From Chloranthus sessilifolius (taxonomy: Eukaryota; Streptophyta; Magnoliopsida; Chloranthales; Chloranthaceae), in contig CM037588.1 of the NCBI GenBank assembly GCA_021018995.1, positions 85,223,765 through 85,287,764 of the forward strand: 64,000 nt of DNA, in the 5' to 3' direction. Positions 63,801-64,000 of the stretch are shown here, piece by piece. How positions within the stretch are numbered: position 1 is the stretch's first letter; every line of letters begins with the position of its first letter. A program made the translations under genes and the position numbers. Under the pieces are notes generated by a model. That model was given only the letters and a program-made list of their open reading frames with translations, searched no databases and had not been told where the DNA came from.

Positions 63801-64000
63801 AGATAGTTACACGCTTGAATGTGAATGCTTGAACATGAATGCTTGATAGATCGTTACACGCTTGAATGTTAATGCTTGAACGAGAATCCTTGAACTTGAA
63901 TGCTTGAACTTCAATGCTTGTTGTGTGAATTCTTGAACGGGAATGCATGAACCTAAATATTTGAACGAGAATGCTTGAACGTGAATGCTTGAACGTGAAT
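60880..64000. repeat. Tandem higher-order unit of about 1.43-1.48 kb at the right edge
   Basis: Rare phrases recur: TGAGTGAA at 60951 and 62379 (offset 1428), CGTGAATTCTTAAATG at 61181 and 62642 (1461), the CATAAATAGTCACACG block near 61617 and 63078 (1461), and GCCTGACATG at 62231 and 63706 (1475). The array continues past the window. Confidence 0.8.

Larger units (their letters stand above)
22984..64000. repeat. 14-bp minisatellite array, right block (about 2900 units, runs off the window)
   Basis: The + strand consensus TGAATGCTTGAACG continues for 41 kb in the same orientation as the left block, with no inversion and no other insertion. Monomer variants are ordered, not random. Rare phrases such as AACCTAAATATTTGAACG and GAACGAGAATGCTTGAAC recur every 3-4 kb, showing higher-order structure. 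The 19-bp GATAGATAGT(G/T/C)ACACGCTT unit appears many times. All long reverse-strand open frames here (the longest about 316 codons at 45402-46352 and 314 at 50372-51316) encode the same 14-residue cycle (FKHSRSSIHVQAFT) and reflect the repeat, not genes. The + strand consensus has TGA in every frame every 42 bp. Confidence 0.97.

Noticed and set aside
5618..64000. CRISPR-like array of repeats and spacers
   Set aside because: There are no unique spacers. Variation lies inside a continuous 14-bp period, and the context is a plant nuclear genome.

Overview
This window reads as repeat-dominated heterochromatin from the nuclear genome of a flowering plant. The evidence is plant-type Ty3/gypsy LTR retrotransposons, a plant mobile domain (PMD) pseudogene with plant-like introns, and a very long minisatellite. 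The species cannot be named from the sequence. No intact protein-coding gene, tRNA, rRNA or CRISPR array was found.

Layout. (1) 1-5617 looks like the 3' part of a Tat/Ogre-like LTR retrotransposon on the + strand. It holds an antisense, intron-containing, frameshifted PMD pseudogene (88-1275), a long noncoding stretch with low-complexity tracts and palindromes, a polypurine tract (about 4009-4022), and a 3' LTR starting TGTAGACACCC at 4023. (2) 5618-11315 is a 14-bp tandem repeat (consensus TGAATGCTTGAACG). (3) 11316-22983 is a complete LTR-to-LTR Athila-like Ty3/gypsy element inserted into that repeat: LTRs of 2122 and 2097 bp, target site CTTGT/CTTAT, and a tRNA-Asp-type primer binding site. 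It carries a decayed gag with zinc knuckle, a decayed protease, and a decayed downstream 'env-like' ORF, but no reverse transcriptase, RNase H or integrase. (4) 22984-64000 is the same 14-bp repeat, same orientation, to the window edge. Together the two arrays make about 46.7 kb, 73% of the window.

The minisatellite is the most unusual part. Its monomer is far shorter than most plant satellites. It is interspersed with a 19-bp variant unit (GATAGATAGTGACACGCTT family), is built into higher-order blocks of about 3.3-3.9 kb (partly an A-B dimer of about 7 kb), and shows several generations of later duplication (247 bp, 1077 bp, about 1.45 kb, and a 3-kb block repeated 6.3 kb away). Because 14 is not a multiple of 3 and the - strand consensus has no stop in any frame, the array yields many long open frames of a 14-residue His/Ser/Phe-rich repeat. 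I treat these as artefacts, not genes.

The Athila-like element shows decay typical of methylated DNA. Fourteen of 15 in-frame stops in gag-protease are TAG or TAA, mostly where Gln (CAG/CAA) is expected, and the first 130 LTR positions differ only by transitions. Its U3 carries a dense CCTATCGAA/TTCGATAGG array that recurs with a TATA-like box just before the env-like ORF, suggesting an internal promoter.
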